Assembly: GCF_900177815.1 (NCBI RefSeq) | Contig: NZ_FXAZ01000001.1 | Span: forward strand, 1,674,001 to 1,738,000 | Direction: 5' to 3' | Origin: Paenibacillus aquistagni | GTDB lineage: Bacteria > Bacillota > Bacilli > Paenibacillales > Paenibacillaceae | Length of the DNA stretch: 64,000 nt | Part shown: one piece after another, positions 1 to 7,543 of the stretch | How the letters are laid out: each line of letters begins with the position of its first letter | How positions within the stretch are numbered: the stretch's first letter is position 1 | Made by a program: the position numbers and the translations under genes | The notes under the pieces: generated by a model | The model's input: only the letters and a program-made list of their open reading frames with translations | Database searches by the model: none | What the model was told of the DNA's origin: nothing

Positions 1-408
1 AATGTGAGCGGACATCCATTGTGAAAAATGCTTCATCGCGTAGAAGCTTGGCATGTAGCACAGAACATGCGCCGAACCTGAGCCCTCGCGCACCTCGATC
101 TCCGCACCGAGCATGATGGTTGTATTTTTGTAGCGAATGCCTCCATCTGGATGCTCTGTCATTTCCCCTGCCAAAAGAAGATCCTCGATGTCTTTTTGTA
201 CCCCTGGAGCGTGACAATCAATGATGCCAATAAGATGAAGACCTTTCTTATCCGCTGCCTCATGCGCAATATTTTCGAATGTCAAGCTGCGGCTGCCGCT
301 CATCTTCACTGGACGACCTTCTGATGTAGCACCAATATGAATGTGAAAATCCCCATAATATAGCGATGGGGATTGCTGCTCTATATGTGTTGTTGGATGA
401 TTACTCAT
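1..408 (-). CDS. EndoQ/YqxK-family PHP-domain protein, N-terminal part
   Basis: This is the first 136 residues of a gene that runs off the left edge. It starts at an ATG at 408 and opens with a PHP-type metal motif (GDFHIHIG), later followed by GIIDCH. The family, named from B. subtilis YqxK and archaeal endonuclease Q, are PHP phosphoesterases that cut DNA 5' to deaminated bases. The gene follows nudF by 15 nt on the same strand, as yqxK neighbours nudF in B. subtilis, so the two are probably cotranscribed. The zinc-finger and C-terminal parts lie outside the window, so nuclease function is inferred from family and synteny only. Confidence 0.8.
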   Translation of the reverse strand, partial: MSNHPTTHIEQQSPSLYYGDFHIHIGATSEGRPVKMSGSRSLTFENIAHEAADKKGLHLIGIIDCHAPGVQKDIEDLLLAGEMTEHPDGGIRYKNTTIMLGAEIEVREGSGSAHVLCYMPSFYAMKHFSQWMSAHI

Positions 409-423
409 GCTGACGCACCTGCC

Positions 424-1026
424 TTATATTGGCCATTGTCCTGTCAGTTCATAGATTTGCCAGGCATAGATAGCATTAACCGTCTTCGCATCTGAGATTC
501 GTCCATCACGCATCGCCTCAAATGCCTCTTCAAGCGTTATTTCCAATACTTCTAGGAATTCATCTTCATCGGTATGCATCTCTCCAGGCGTCAAATGATC
601 TGCTGCATAAATGTGAATGATTTCATCTGCAAATCCAGGCGAGGTATATACAGAGCTCAGATGGACTAAATGTTCCGCCTTATAACCCGTCTCCTCCGCA
701 AGTTCTCTTCTTGCCGCTGTCTCAGGCTCTTCGTCTGGATCAAGCTTGCCTGCAGGTATCTCAATTTGAGAGCGGCCCAAGGGCTTGCGATATTGATCAA
801 CAACGATCATCTTACGGTCATGGATCGCGAGCACAGCAACTGCTCCTGGATGCCTTACAATTTCCCTTGTTGCGGTTGAACCGTCTGGAAGCGTTACGGT
901 GTCGACCTGCAGGGAGATTACTTTTCCTTTAAAAATATTTGTCGATTCAACAGTCACCTCTTCGAATCGCTGATAGGGTGACCGAGCCTTGCCTTCATCC
1001 TGCCCATTGCGTTCAGTAAATGCCAC
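424..1026 (-). CDS. nudF: ADP-ribose pyrophosphatase, Nudix hydrolase
   Basis: This Nudix enzyme of about 200 residues hydrolyses ADP-ribose to AMP and ribose 5-phosphate. The Nudix box is complete (G-x5-E-x7-REL-x-EE-x-G, around GKLDPDEEPE and ARRELAEETG). The open frame extends upstream to 1047, but I prefer a GTG start at 1026 because AAGGAGG lies just before it and would otherwise be coding sequence. A TATAAT-like -10 lies at 1088-1093 upstream, with no clear -35. It is divergent from the small mciZ-like gene and is followed closely by the EndoQ-family gene. The length is slightly above the 185 residues of B. subtilis NudF because of an N-terminal extension of about 15 residues. Confidence 0.92.
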   Translation of the reverse strand: MAFTERNGQDEGKARSPYQRFEEVTVESTNIFKGKVISLQVDTVTLPDGSTATREIVRHPGAVAVLAIHDRKMIVVDQYRKPLGRSQIEIPAGKLDPDEEPETAARRELAEETGYKAEHLVHLSSVYTSPGFADEIIHIYAADHLTPGEMHTDEDEFLEVLEITLEEAFEAMRDGRISDAKTVNAIYAWQIYELTGQWPI

Positions 1027-1144
1027 ACCAATTCCTCCTTCAATCATTTAACTCGTTAGGAATAGATCCGTTCATCAAGTCATACACATTATACCACTAG
1101 TGCTTGTCCAACAATCAATACACGATAAAAAGGGGCGTTCTTCG

Positions 1145-1276
1145 ATGAAACAATATACGACGGATCAGCAACTATGGCTTAGTGGAAAACCAAGCGAGAT
1201 AACTGCAGCATTAAGACGCATGGTGATCCGAAGCGGCAAGGAGACCACACTTCAACAACTGCTTCAAAAAAAGTAG
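1145..1276 (+). CDS. mciZ: MciZ-like inhibitor of Z-ring formation (43 aa)
   Basis: This is a 43-codon ORF beginning MKQYTTDQQLWLSGKPSEI, with an AAAGGGG ribosome-binding site a few bases upstream. In B. subtilis the 40-residue MciZ gene lies next to nudF and the peptide caps FtsZ filaments in the mother cell during sporulation. Here the size, position and divergent orientation relative to nudF match, and the pattern of a hydrophobic/Gly-Lys segment followed by a basic helix (AALRRMVIRSGK) is similar to MciZ. Identity is by synteny and general pattern rather than strong sequence identity. A terminator-like hairpin follows at about 1395-1433. It could alternatively be an unrelated short peptide. 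Confidence 0.65.
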   Translation: MKQYTTDQQLWLSGKPSEITAALRRMVIRSGKETTLQQLLQKK

Positions 1277-1394
1277 ACTGGCTGTCAATCTTTCACGATC
1301 GTTTGCGGTCATTGATTTATGCATCTTCAAGTATCAGCAATAGTTTGGGTGCTGGTGTCGGAGTTGGTGCCGCATAATCTTGTTCATGTGATGC

Positions 1395-1433
1395 AAAAAA
1401 GGCGCCTCCCGCAGCGGAAAGGCACCTTTTTTT
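1395..1433 (+). terminator. Rho-independent terminator after the mciZ-like gene
   Basis: The arms AAAGGCGCCT and AGGCACCTTT pair with a single C-A mismatch across a 10-nt loop, and a run of T residues follows on the plus strand. The flanking A-run gives it potential activity on the minus strand as well. No gene converges here closely except the oxidoreductase gene that ends at 1525. Confidence 0.7.
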
Positions 1434-1524
1434 ATAGCGATTCGACAGTCAATGGTAGTTAAACTTGAGGTCTAGGAATGACGACTATCTATCGCACCTA
1501 ACATTCACGCATCCATAAAAGCAG

Positions 1525-2628
1525 TCATCCCTGGTGCAATAGTTCGTGATTGGAATTGGTGATATGAATGGCTTGCTTCTGCGCTAACAGGCACAACTCC
1601 GCTGCTTTGAAGGCATGAGCTTGTGTCATAGCATGCTCTGTACGATGAATGCAATCCAAGATCAGTTCGCCAAAGAAGGGATAGCCGACTTTGCCGTTGA
1701 CATGCTCATGATGCTCGCCAGCTTGATTCACCCAATAGACATGATCGCCTTCTGTGGAGCGGGCAACATCAATATATTTTCGAAGCTCAATATACCCGTC
1801 TGTTCCTAAAATGATGGTGCGGCCATCGCCCCAAGTCCCAAGGCCATCAGGCGTAAACCAGTCTACCCGAAAATATTGCGTGGCGCCGTTATCTCCGACT
1901 AAGGTAGCGTCGCCAAAGTCTTCAAGCTCCGGATAAGCCGGATTATGATAATTCCCCACTTTACTATGGAGTACCTTCGCATCCTTACAGCCAGCATAAT
2001 ACAGAAACTGTTCAATTTGATGGCTGCCGATATCGCATAGAATGCCGCCGTACTTTTCCTTTTGGAAAAACCAGTCTGGTCTAGTTGAAGCATTCAGACG
2101 ATGAGGACCCAATCCCATCACTTGAATCACCTTTCCAATCGCGCCTCGCTCAATCAGCTGTCCCGCATACACTGCACTTTCCACATGCAGACGCTCGCTA
2201 AAGTAAACCATATATTTGCGGCCCGTCTCGATTACTTTGCGCTTTGCCAGTTCAAGCTGCTCAAGCGTCGTAAATGGCGTCTTATCGGTAAAATAATCTT
2301 TACCATGATCCATTGCCCGCAGCCCAAGCGAGCAGCGCTGAGAAGGAACTGCTGCAGCCGCAACAAGCTTGACCTCTGGGTCTTGAAGCACTTCATCTTC
2401 ACTGCTCGCCACTTGAACATGCGGGTAGCGCTCCTTAAAAGCCTGAGCTTTGTCTGGATCAGGATCGTATACCCACTTGAGCTTAGCGCCTGCCTCTTGA
2501 AGTCCGTTGCACATCCCGTAAATATGCCCATGATCGAGCGCAATCGCTGCGAAGATGAATTCACCGGGCTGCACGACAGGCTTGCTGTCATGCATCGGCG
2601 CATACATCATGCCATCTTGACGATTCAT
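1525..2628 (-). CDS. Gfo/Idh/MocA-family oxidoreductase
   Basis: This 367-residue protein has an N-terminal Rossmann domain and a C-terminal Gfo/Idh/MocA alpha/beta domain. The usual GxGxxG fingerprint is replaced by LDHGHIYGM, and the canonical EKP is DKTP, so the catalytic-region lysine is kept. YGGILCDIGSHQIEQFLYY matches the conserved GG-x(2)-D-x-G-x-H motif that carries the catalytic His. Its ATG overlaps the stop of the upstream epimerase gene by ATGA, so translation is coupled. Such enzymes oxidise or reduce sugars or inositols with NAD(P). The substrate cannot be read from the sequence. The atypical nucleotide loop deserves a check of cofactor binding. Confidence 0.88.
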   Translation of the reverse strand: MNRQDGMMYAPMHDSKPVVQPGEFIFAAIALDHGHIYGMCNGLQEAGAKLKWVYDPDPDKAQAFKERYPHVQVASSEDEVLQDPEVKLVAAAAVPSQRCSLGLRAMDHGKDYFTDKTPFTTLEQLELAKRKVIETGRKYMVYFSERLHVESAVYAGQLIERGAIGKVIQVMGLGPHRLNASTRPDWFFQKEKYGGILCDIGSHQIEQFLYYAGCKDAKVLHSKVGNYHNPAYPELEDFGDATLVGDNGATQYFRVDWFTPDGLGTWGDGRTIILGTDGYIELRKYIDVARSTEGDHVYWVNQAGEHHEHVNGKVGYPFFGELILDCIHRTEHAMTQAHAFKAAELCLLAQKQAIHITNSNHELLHQG

Positions 2629-3485
2629 CGAGTAACACCTCTAACCTGATCATTAAGCTTTGATATCCATTGTACATAGTACGCAATCATATCTTTAGTA
2701 GAGCGTGTGCCGCTAAAGTCCTCAACGCCGCAGAAACCGTTGTAGTTGACTTGAGCCAGATCCTCGAGTACTTGCGTCCAGTTCACAAGGCCTTCCTCCA
2801 TGGGACTCCACGCAAAGGCTTGGCCAGAGCGTTGTTCCTTTGGCACAGCGTCTGCATTCTTCACATGGACATGCGCCAAATAATCGCCCAGCAGCTCAAG
2901 CCCCATACGATGGTTCTCGTAGCCCTCGAATACCATGTTGCCCGGATCAAAGAGCACGCCATATACGCTCGAATCAAATGAGCTGACCAATCGATATGCC
3001 GCACTAGCGCTGGCGGAGATCGTCATGTGGTGGGTTTCCACGACTCCCTTGATGCCATGATCACGCAGCATCGGCTCCAGACTCTCCATATAACGAAGCT
3101 GTTCGTCCAGCAGTTCATTATACGAGCGCTTGCGGTTGTAGCCATGCACGCCGATGCGAACAATCGGAGCTTCAAGTGCTGTTGCTACACGAAGAACCTC
3201 TTTTGCTGCATCCAGATCGCCAACGCCAAGATATGGCATAACGCCTGCTGGTTCTATGCCATGCTCTTTGCACAAAGCTTTGATTTCCTTAAGCTCGACA
3301 TCGGAAATGCCTGGCTCAATCGTTGCCATATTATTGCCCCAGAACGATGCTGGTTGAGAGCGCTGATCCGCCGGTGTCTCCTTGAATCTCCACTCCAATC
3401 CTTTAAGACCCGCTTCAGCAGCATATGGAATCAGCTCTTTTACGGACAAATCAGGAGAAGCTACTGTAAACAACGACCATTTCAT
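2625..3485 (-). CDS. sugar phosphate isomerase/epimerase (AP-endonuclease-2-like TIM barrel)
   Basis: This protein of about 286 residues belongs to the xylose-isomerase-like TIM-barrel family. Visible features are GLKGLEWRF near the N-terminus, GVVETHHMTIS in the middle, VLFDPGNMVFEG, HVHVKNAD and FCGVEDFSG, which carry the Glu, Asp and His metal ligands typical of the family. The frame is open to 3503, but AAGGCGGTG lies 7 nt upstream of the ATG at 3485, which I take as the start. It is sandwiched between two Gfo/Idh/MocA genes and is translationally coupled to the downstream one. Together they look like a pathway that oxidises and epimerises a sugar or cyclitol. The substrate is unknown. 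Confidence 0.88.
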   Translation of the reverse strand: MKWSLFTVASPDLSVKELIPYAAEAGLKGLEWRFKETPADQRSQPASFWGNNMATIEPGISDVELKEIKALCKEHGIEPAGVMPYLGVGDLDAAKEVLRVATALEAPIVRIGVHGYNRKRSYNELLDEQLRYMESLEPMLRDHGIKGVVETHHMTISASASAAYRLVSSFDSSVYGVLFDPGNMVFEGYENHRMGLELLGDYLAHVHVKNADAVPKEQRSGQAFAWSPMEEGLVNWTQVLEDLAQVNYNGFCGVEDFSGTRSTKDMIAYYVQWISKLNDQVRGVTR

Positions 3486-3601
3486 ATCTCGCACCGCCTT
3501 CATAAAATTATAGAGCTTGTTAATATCCGTTCAACATTCTGATCACAATGATTGCGTATCGTTTCCGTAAAAAGTGAATGCTAGTAAAGGGCTTGCCACT
3601 G

Positions 3602-4774
3602 TTATCCAAATGTCTTTGACATATCCACAGTGCCCGATGTCGCTTCCGCTTTAGGCTTTTGGTAGCGGGAAGTCTCAATTCGCTGGTTGAGCTCAGACAA
3701 GAACAGCTCCTCATCAATCGGCAGATCGACCCAATTGTCTGTCCAAGTAGAGAGCAGCATCGCATTGGACAAGGTTAAGCCATGAATGCCTTCCTCGCCT
3801 GGTGCAAGCAGCGGCGTGCCGTGCTGAATGCACTTCACCCAATCCATCATAATGCCATCATGACCCGTCATTTGGCCGTGGATGGGAATGTCGCACTTCC
3901 AGCATTCAGGCGCGCCAAATGCGCCTTTAAAGGTTTGATTGAATTCTGGCTCAGGCGTACGCAAGCGCCAGAAGGTCATCTTATCGTTTTCAATGACCAC
4001 CTTGCCACGATCCCCTGACACTTCAAATCGGTTCGTACCTGGCGCTTCTCCCGTTGTCGTGATAAAGACGCCTGAAGCTCCGTTTGCATATTCCACATAA
4101 GCCGTGACATCGTCTTCAACCTCAATATCGCGATAATGGCCAAAGCGGCAGAATGCGCGCACACGCGTAGGCATCATGCCAATGCTCCACTGCCAGAGAT
4201 CCAATTGGTGAGGGTCCTGATTGATCAACACGCCGCCGCCTTCGCCAGCCCAGGTGGCACGCCATGCGCCAGAGTCATAGTAGCTTTGTGAGCGATACCA
4301 ATTCGTAATAATCCAATTTGTCCTTCTGACCTCGCCAAGCTCGCCACTCTGAATCAAATCTCTTAGCTTCTGATAAAGAGGATTCGTGCGTTGGTTGTAC
4401 ATAATGGAGAAGACCTTGCCGGATTGCTGAGCCGCTTCATTCATCTGACGCACCTGCTTGGTATAGACACCTGCCGGCTTCTCAATCAGCACATGCAGTT
4501 CATGCTTAAATGCCTCAATGGCCAAGGAAGGGTGGCTATAATGCGGTGTAGCAATGATTACGGCATCAATCAAACCCGATTGAAACAGCTCGTTTTCATT
4601 AGTGAAAAAAGCGATGTTTGAGCCTAGTTCCTTGCTCACCCACTCCTTCTTCTCCTCCACAGCATCGCAGATCGCTGTTAAGACAGCCCCTGTAATTTTG
4701 TTTGCTGCTAATTGCTTGGCATGATAGGCGCCCATATTGCCTACCCCAATAACACCTACGCGAACTGGATTCAT
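3602..4774 (-). CDS. Gfo/Idh/MocA-family oxidoreductase, first gene of the cluster
   Basis: This 390-residue dehydrogenase has a textbook N-terminal NAD(P) site (VGVIGVGNMGAYHA), the EKP motif (HVLIEKPAGV) and the downstream GGGVLINQDPHQLDLWQW motif containing the catalytic His. The start ATG has GGAGG at good spacing. It is the promoter-proximal gene of a three-gene minus-strand block, 116 nt upstream of the epimerase. An AraC regulator lies further upstream, separated by a terminator and a pseudogene. It probably oxidises a sugar or cyclitol derivative, and the presence of two different Gfo/Idh/MocA enzymes suggests successive or reverse redox steps on one substrate. That is an inference from context. 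Confidence 0.9.
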   Translation of the reverse strand: MNPVRVGVIGVGNMGAYHAKQLAANKITGAVLTAICDAVEEKKEWVSKELGSNIAFFTNENELFQSGLIDAVIIATPHYSHPSLAIEAFKHELHVLIEKPAGVYTKQVRQMNEAAQQSGKVFSIMYNQRTNPLYQKLRDLIQSGELGEVRRTNWIITNWYRSQSYYDSGAWRATWAGEGGGVLINQDPHQLDLWQWSIGMMPTRVRAFCRFGHYRDIEVEDDVTAYVEYANGASGVFITTTGEAPGTNRFEVSGDRGKVVIENDKMTFWRLRTPEPEFNQTFKGAFGAPECWKCDIPIHGQMTGHDGIMMDWVKCIQHGTPLLAPGEEGIHGLTLSNAMLLSTWTDNWVDLPIDEELFLSELNQRIETSRYQKPKAEATSGTVDMSKTFG

Positions 4775-4884
4775 CTTATAGCCTCCATTTACGATTTATC
4801 GTCATTCTAGATCGTGTTCCATGTCCTTAACGTACCATAGAGATGAGCGAATACGCTTACATCCTATTGCCTCATTTGATCTTT

Positions 4885-5145
4885 CATTTAACTCTGGTTG
4901 GCATACCCAGTTTCACATCTCCTTCTCATCCATAACCTTAATATCAGGGGACGCCTTGGTTATCACGAAGGCAAGCTAATGCCTTCCAATCCTCAACATA
5001 CGTACGATGTCGAACAGTCACTGGATTCTATTAAAAATTTGCGGCATTATGATATCGAGAATGTGATTTGTTATCATGGAGGGTTATGAAGGATAACGTG
5101 AACGAGCGAATTGTAGAATTGTCGGAATGGCCAACATGGTGAAGG
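4885..5145 (+). pseudogene. decayed MBL-fold metallohydrolase, C-terminal remnant
   Basis: Three plus-strand frames carry consecutive pieces of a metallo-beta-lactamase-fold hydrolase. First comes HTQFHIS then TLISGDALVI in one frame, then EGKLMPSNPQHTYDVEQ...YDIENVICYHGGL in another, then KDNVNERIVELSEW in a third. The family pattern is HTPGH-(x)n-L-x-x-GD followed by a late CYHGG with the last metal His, so the order is right and only the frames are broken. At least two frameshifts are required and no start or 5' half of the gene is visible. It lies in the gap between the AraC gene and the oxidoreductase cluster, opposite to both, and is evidence of gene loss at this accessory locus. Confidence 0.75.
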
Positions 5146-5176
5146 GTTAAACGAACTCGATCATGACAGCATCTAA

Positions 5177-5211
5177 AAAAGGTGCACCCACTTCACATGG
5201 GTGCACCTTTT
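5177..5211 (-). terminator. strong terminator after the AraC-family gene
   Basis: A perfect 14-bp inverted repeat, with arms AAAAGGTGCACCCA and TGGGTGCACCTTTT, encloses a 7-nt loop, with A and T runs at the two ends. It begins a few bases past the stop of the AraC gene on the minus strand and can work in both directions. It separates the regulator transcript from the oxidoreductase cluster. Confidence 0.85.
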
Positions 5212-5218
5212 GTATGGA

Positions 5219-6094
5219 TTAAGATAAAGACAAGTAGGACTCCATCTGAAGCTGCACTTTTTTCCGATACGCTTCGGGCGTGCAGCCTACAATCTGCTTG
5301 AACATGCGTGAGAAATGAGGAAGGTGCTTGTATCCGACTGCATAGGACACCTCCGTTACTGGAACCTGCGGCTCTGCAACGAACATCACCTTAGCCTGAT
5401 TGATGCGGCGGTGGTTCACATACTGGAAGATGGTAAAGCCCGTAATCTCCTTGAACAGCTTGCTGACATAGTGCTTATTCAGATGCACCTCTTGTGCAAT
5501 CTCATCTAGAGACAGTTCTTCTGTATATCGCTGTTCTAACACACGAATTACTTCTTCGACATGTCGCTCTCTGTCACGCTGGTGTTCAAGCTGAGCAAGC
5601 GGTTCAGAGAACCAATCGTAGATGCAGTACAGAAGATCAAGCATGGCAATCTTAGCACGCTGGCGGCCTGCATAGCTTTGTTCACGAAGCTTCGTTTCCA
5701 TATGCATAAACCGTTGTTCCGCCTCTATCCTCCGCTCCTCAGACAATTTAAGACGCGCTGTCTTCAGCTCAACAAATGGCCGAAGCAGCTCTCCTTCTTG
5801 TCCTTCTCCCCGTGCAGGATCAATGTTGTTCACAAATCTTGCATCAAAATGAAGAATCGAGCGCACATAAGGGGTGCGATTATCAATAATGGGCCGATGA
5901 AGCGTCAGTCCGTTCATAATGATGAGGTCCCCTGGCTCGAGCATATAAATTCGATCCCCGATGAGGTACTGCACACTTCCCTCATGAAACAGGTACACTT
6001 CATAGTTCGTGTGAGAATGAAAAGACGGTGTTCCATAAGGAACTGCTGAACGGTACTGAACATCAAATATTTCATTTTGATGAATCCAGGACAT
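5219..6094 (-). CDS. AraC-family transcriptional regulator with cupin sensor domain
   Basis: This 291-residue regulator has an N-terminal AraC-type cupin (residues about 15-90, with FHSHTNYEVYLFHEG and a GDLIIMNG turn). Its C-terminal double helix-turn-helix covers residues about 185-285 (LSLDEIAQEVHLNKHYVSKLFKE, then VSYAVGYKHLPHFSRMFKQ). GAGGGGGAG lies upstream of the ATG. Family members bind a small sugar-like ligand in the cupin and activate nearby metabolic genes. The natural target here is the oxidoreductase/epimerase cluster about 450 nt downstream on the same strand. No operator could be defined by eye. Confidence 0.9.
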   Translation of the reverse strand: MSWIHQNEIFDVQYRSAVPYGTPSFHSHTNYEVYLFHEGSVQYLIGDRIYMLEPGDLIIMNGLTLHRPIIDNRTPYVRSILHFDARFVNNIDPARGEGQEGELLRPFVELKTARLKLSEERRIEAEQRFMHMETKLREQSYAGRQRAKIAMLDLLYCIYDWFSEPLAQLEHQRDRERHVEEVIRVLEQRYTEELSLDEIAQEVHLNKHYVSKLFKEITGFTIFQYVNHRRINQAKVMFVAEPQVPVTEVSYAVGYKHLPHFSRMFKQIVGCTPEAYRKKVQLQMESYLSLS

Positions 6095-6130
6095 GCGCCT
6101 CTCCCCCTCATTAGGCTGCCCTAAGCTCCA

Positions 6131-7258
6131 TTACTTCGTTGCTTCGTTAATAATTGCAAGCACAAGCTCAGAGGTCTTCACAAGATCATTCGTATGAATA
6201 CGTTCCTTCGTTGTATGAATATCCATATAGCCAACTGCTAAATTCACCGTAGGAACACCATGTCCATTGAAGATATTCGCATCGCTGCCGCCTCCGGAAT
6301 GGAACAGTCGAGGTGTAAGGCCGAGCGATTCGATCGCACGAGATGCAAATTGAACAACCTCGTCTTTTTCGCCAAAATTAAAGGCAGGATACATGATCTT
6401 GCTATCGAATTTTGCAGTTGCACCGAATTCAGACGCAGCAGATTCCAATGCTTCTTTCATCGAAACAAGCTGAGCTTCCACTTTCTCCTGTACAATACTG
6501 CGAGCTTCGGCATCCAGCTTTACATAATCCGTTACAACGTTAGTCGGTCCTCCACCTTCGAAGCGCCCAATGTTTGCAGTTGTCTCGTGGTCGATGCGGC
6601 CGAGCTTCATGCGGGAAATACCTTTGGATGCAACCTGAATGGCACTAACGCCATCCTCAGGATTCACTCCTGCATGCGCAGACTTTCCAAGGATCTCCAT
6701 CGTGATCTTCGCTTGAGTAGGCGCTGCAACTGCAATAGCTCCAACTTCGCCGTTGGAGTCAAGCGCATATCCGAAGTCCGCTTGCAGCAGGCTGCCGTCC
6801 ATGGCGCGAGCACCGTTCAGCCCTGACTCTTCCCCAACTGTAATGACAAATTGAAGCTGGCCATGCGGCAGGTTTTGTTCTTGAACGACACGAATAGCTT
6901 CAAAGATGGCAGCAAGTCCTGCTTTGTCGTCAGAACCGAGAATGGTCGTTCCATCGCTGTGAATGAGTCCATCCTCATCAACGATAGGCTTAACCCCCTT
7001 GCCCGGTGTCACGGTGTCCATATGGGAGGTGAAGAATAATCGCTTCGCTTGCTCATGACCTGCTGCGGCCGGCCAGTTTACAATCAGATTGCCAGCCTCG
7101 TGGCCTGTCACACTTGTGGTATCATCTTCCATCACCTCAAGGCCAAGCTCCGCAAATTGCTTTTTCAGCTCATCGCAAATGGCTCTTTCAAATCTGGTCT
7201 CGCTATCGATCTGTACTAGCTGTAAAAAGTGATTGACCAAACGTTCCTGATTTACCAT
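6131..7258 (-). CDS. M20 family PepT-like peptidase (YqjE type)
   Basis: This dinuclear zinc M20 metallopeptidase of about 375 residues is close to B. subtilis YqjE and related to tripeptidase T. Visible metal-site motifs are TSHMDTVTPG, GSDDKAG, VGEESGLNGA and the late GGSDANIFN, followed by HTTKERIH. The dimerisation domain lies in the middle (residues about 180-290). The open frame extends to 7390, but GGAGG precedes the ATG at 7258 and the extra 44 residues would read through the start region of the divergent Prli42-like gene. Probably cytoplasmic, trimming peptides. The exact substrate is not predictable. Confidence 0.9.
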   Translation of the reverse strand: MVNQERLVNHFLQLVQIDSETRFERAICDELKKQFAELGLEVMEDDTTSVTGHEAGNLIVNWPAAAGHEQAKRLFFTSHMDTVTPGKGVKPIVDEDGLIHSDGTTILGSDDKAGLAAIFEAIRVVQEQNLPHGQLQFVITVGEESGLNGARAMDGSLLQADFGYALDSNGEVGAIAVAAPTQAKITMEILGKSAHAGVNPEDGVSAIQVASKGISRMKLGRIDHETTANIGRFEGGGPTNVVTDYVKLDAEARSIVQEKVEAQLVSMKEALESAASEFGATAKFDSKIMYPAFNFGEKDEVVQFASRAIESLGLTPRLFHSGGGSDANIFNGHGVPTVNLAVGYMDIHTTKERIHTNDLVKTSELVLAIINEATK

Positions 7259-7338
7259 GATGACTTTCCTCCAAACATCATTTTCGTTTACAATATAGAC
7301 AAGACTGATGGATAATCGGAAAGGAGTGTATCCGAAAC

Positions 7339-7443
7339 ATGAATTCAAAGCGCTGGTTTCGTATCGTTGTCTACGTGATGTTAGCGGCAATGATTCTATC
7401 CACCTTGTTTGTCCTTATTGAGCCTCTATTGTACGGGTTATAA
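7339..7443 (+). CDS. stressosome-associated miniprotein Prli42-like (34 aa)
   Basis: A 34-codon ORF (starts MNSKRWFRIVVYVMLAAM) encodes a positively charged N-terminus followed by one hydrophobic membrane helix and a short polar end. This is the pattern of Prli42, the Listeria membrane miniprotein that anchors the stressosome through contacts with RsbR. The conserved R-(I/L)VVY-(L/V)ML-(x)AM signature is visible. AAAGGAG lies 12 nt upstream, a slightly long spacing. It is divergent from the PepT-like gene and is followed by a terminator hairpin. No stressosome genes (rsbR, rsbS, rsbT) are in this window, so the role is inferred from the family. Confidence 0.75.
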   Translation: MNSKRWFRIVVYVMLAAMILSTLFVLIEPLLYGL

Positions 7444-7460
7444 GAGGCTATGCCCGCATA

Positions 7461-7490
7461 AAGCCATGCCGCTATTGGCATGGCTTGTTT
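7461..7490 (+). terminator. terminator after the Prli42-like gene
   Basis: A perfect 10-bp stem (AAGCCATGCC and GGCATGGCTT) with a 6-nt loop is followed by GTTT. It starts 18 nt after the miniprotein stop codon. It may also serve lipB transcripts reaching the region from the other side only poorly, since no T-run is present on that strand. Confidence 0.7.
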
Positions 7491-7543
7491 GCCTATCTGC
7501 TGATGAACGCGAACTTACATATCCTCATTCAGATTAGCAAGCT

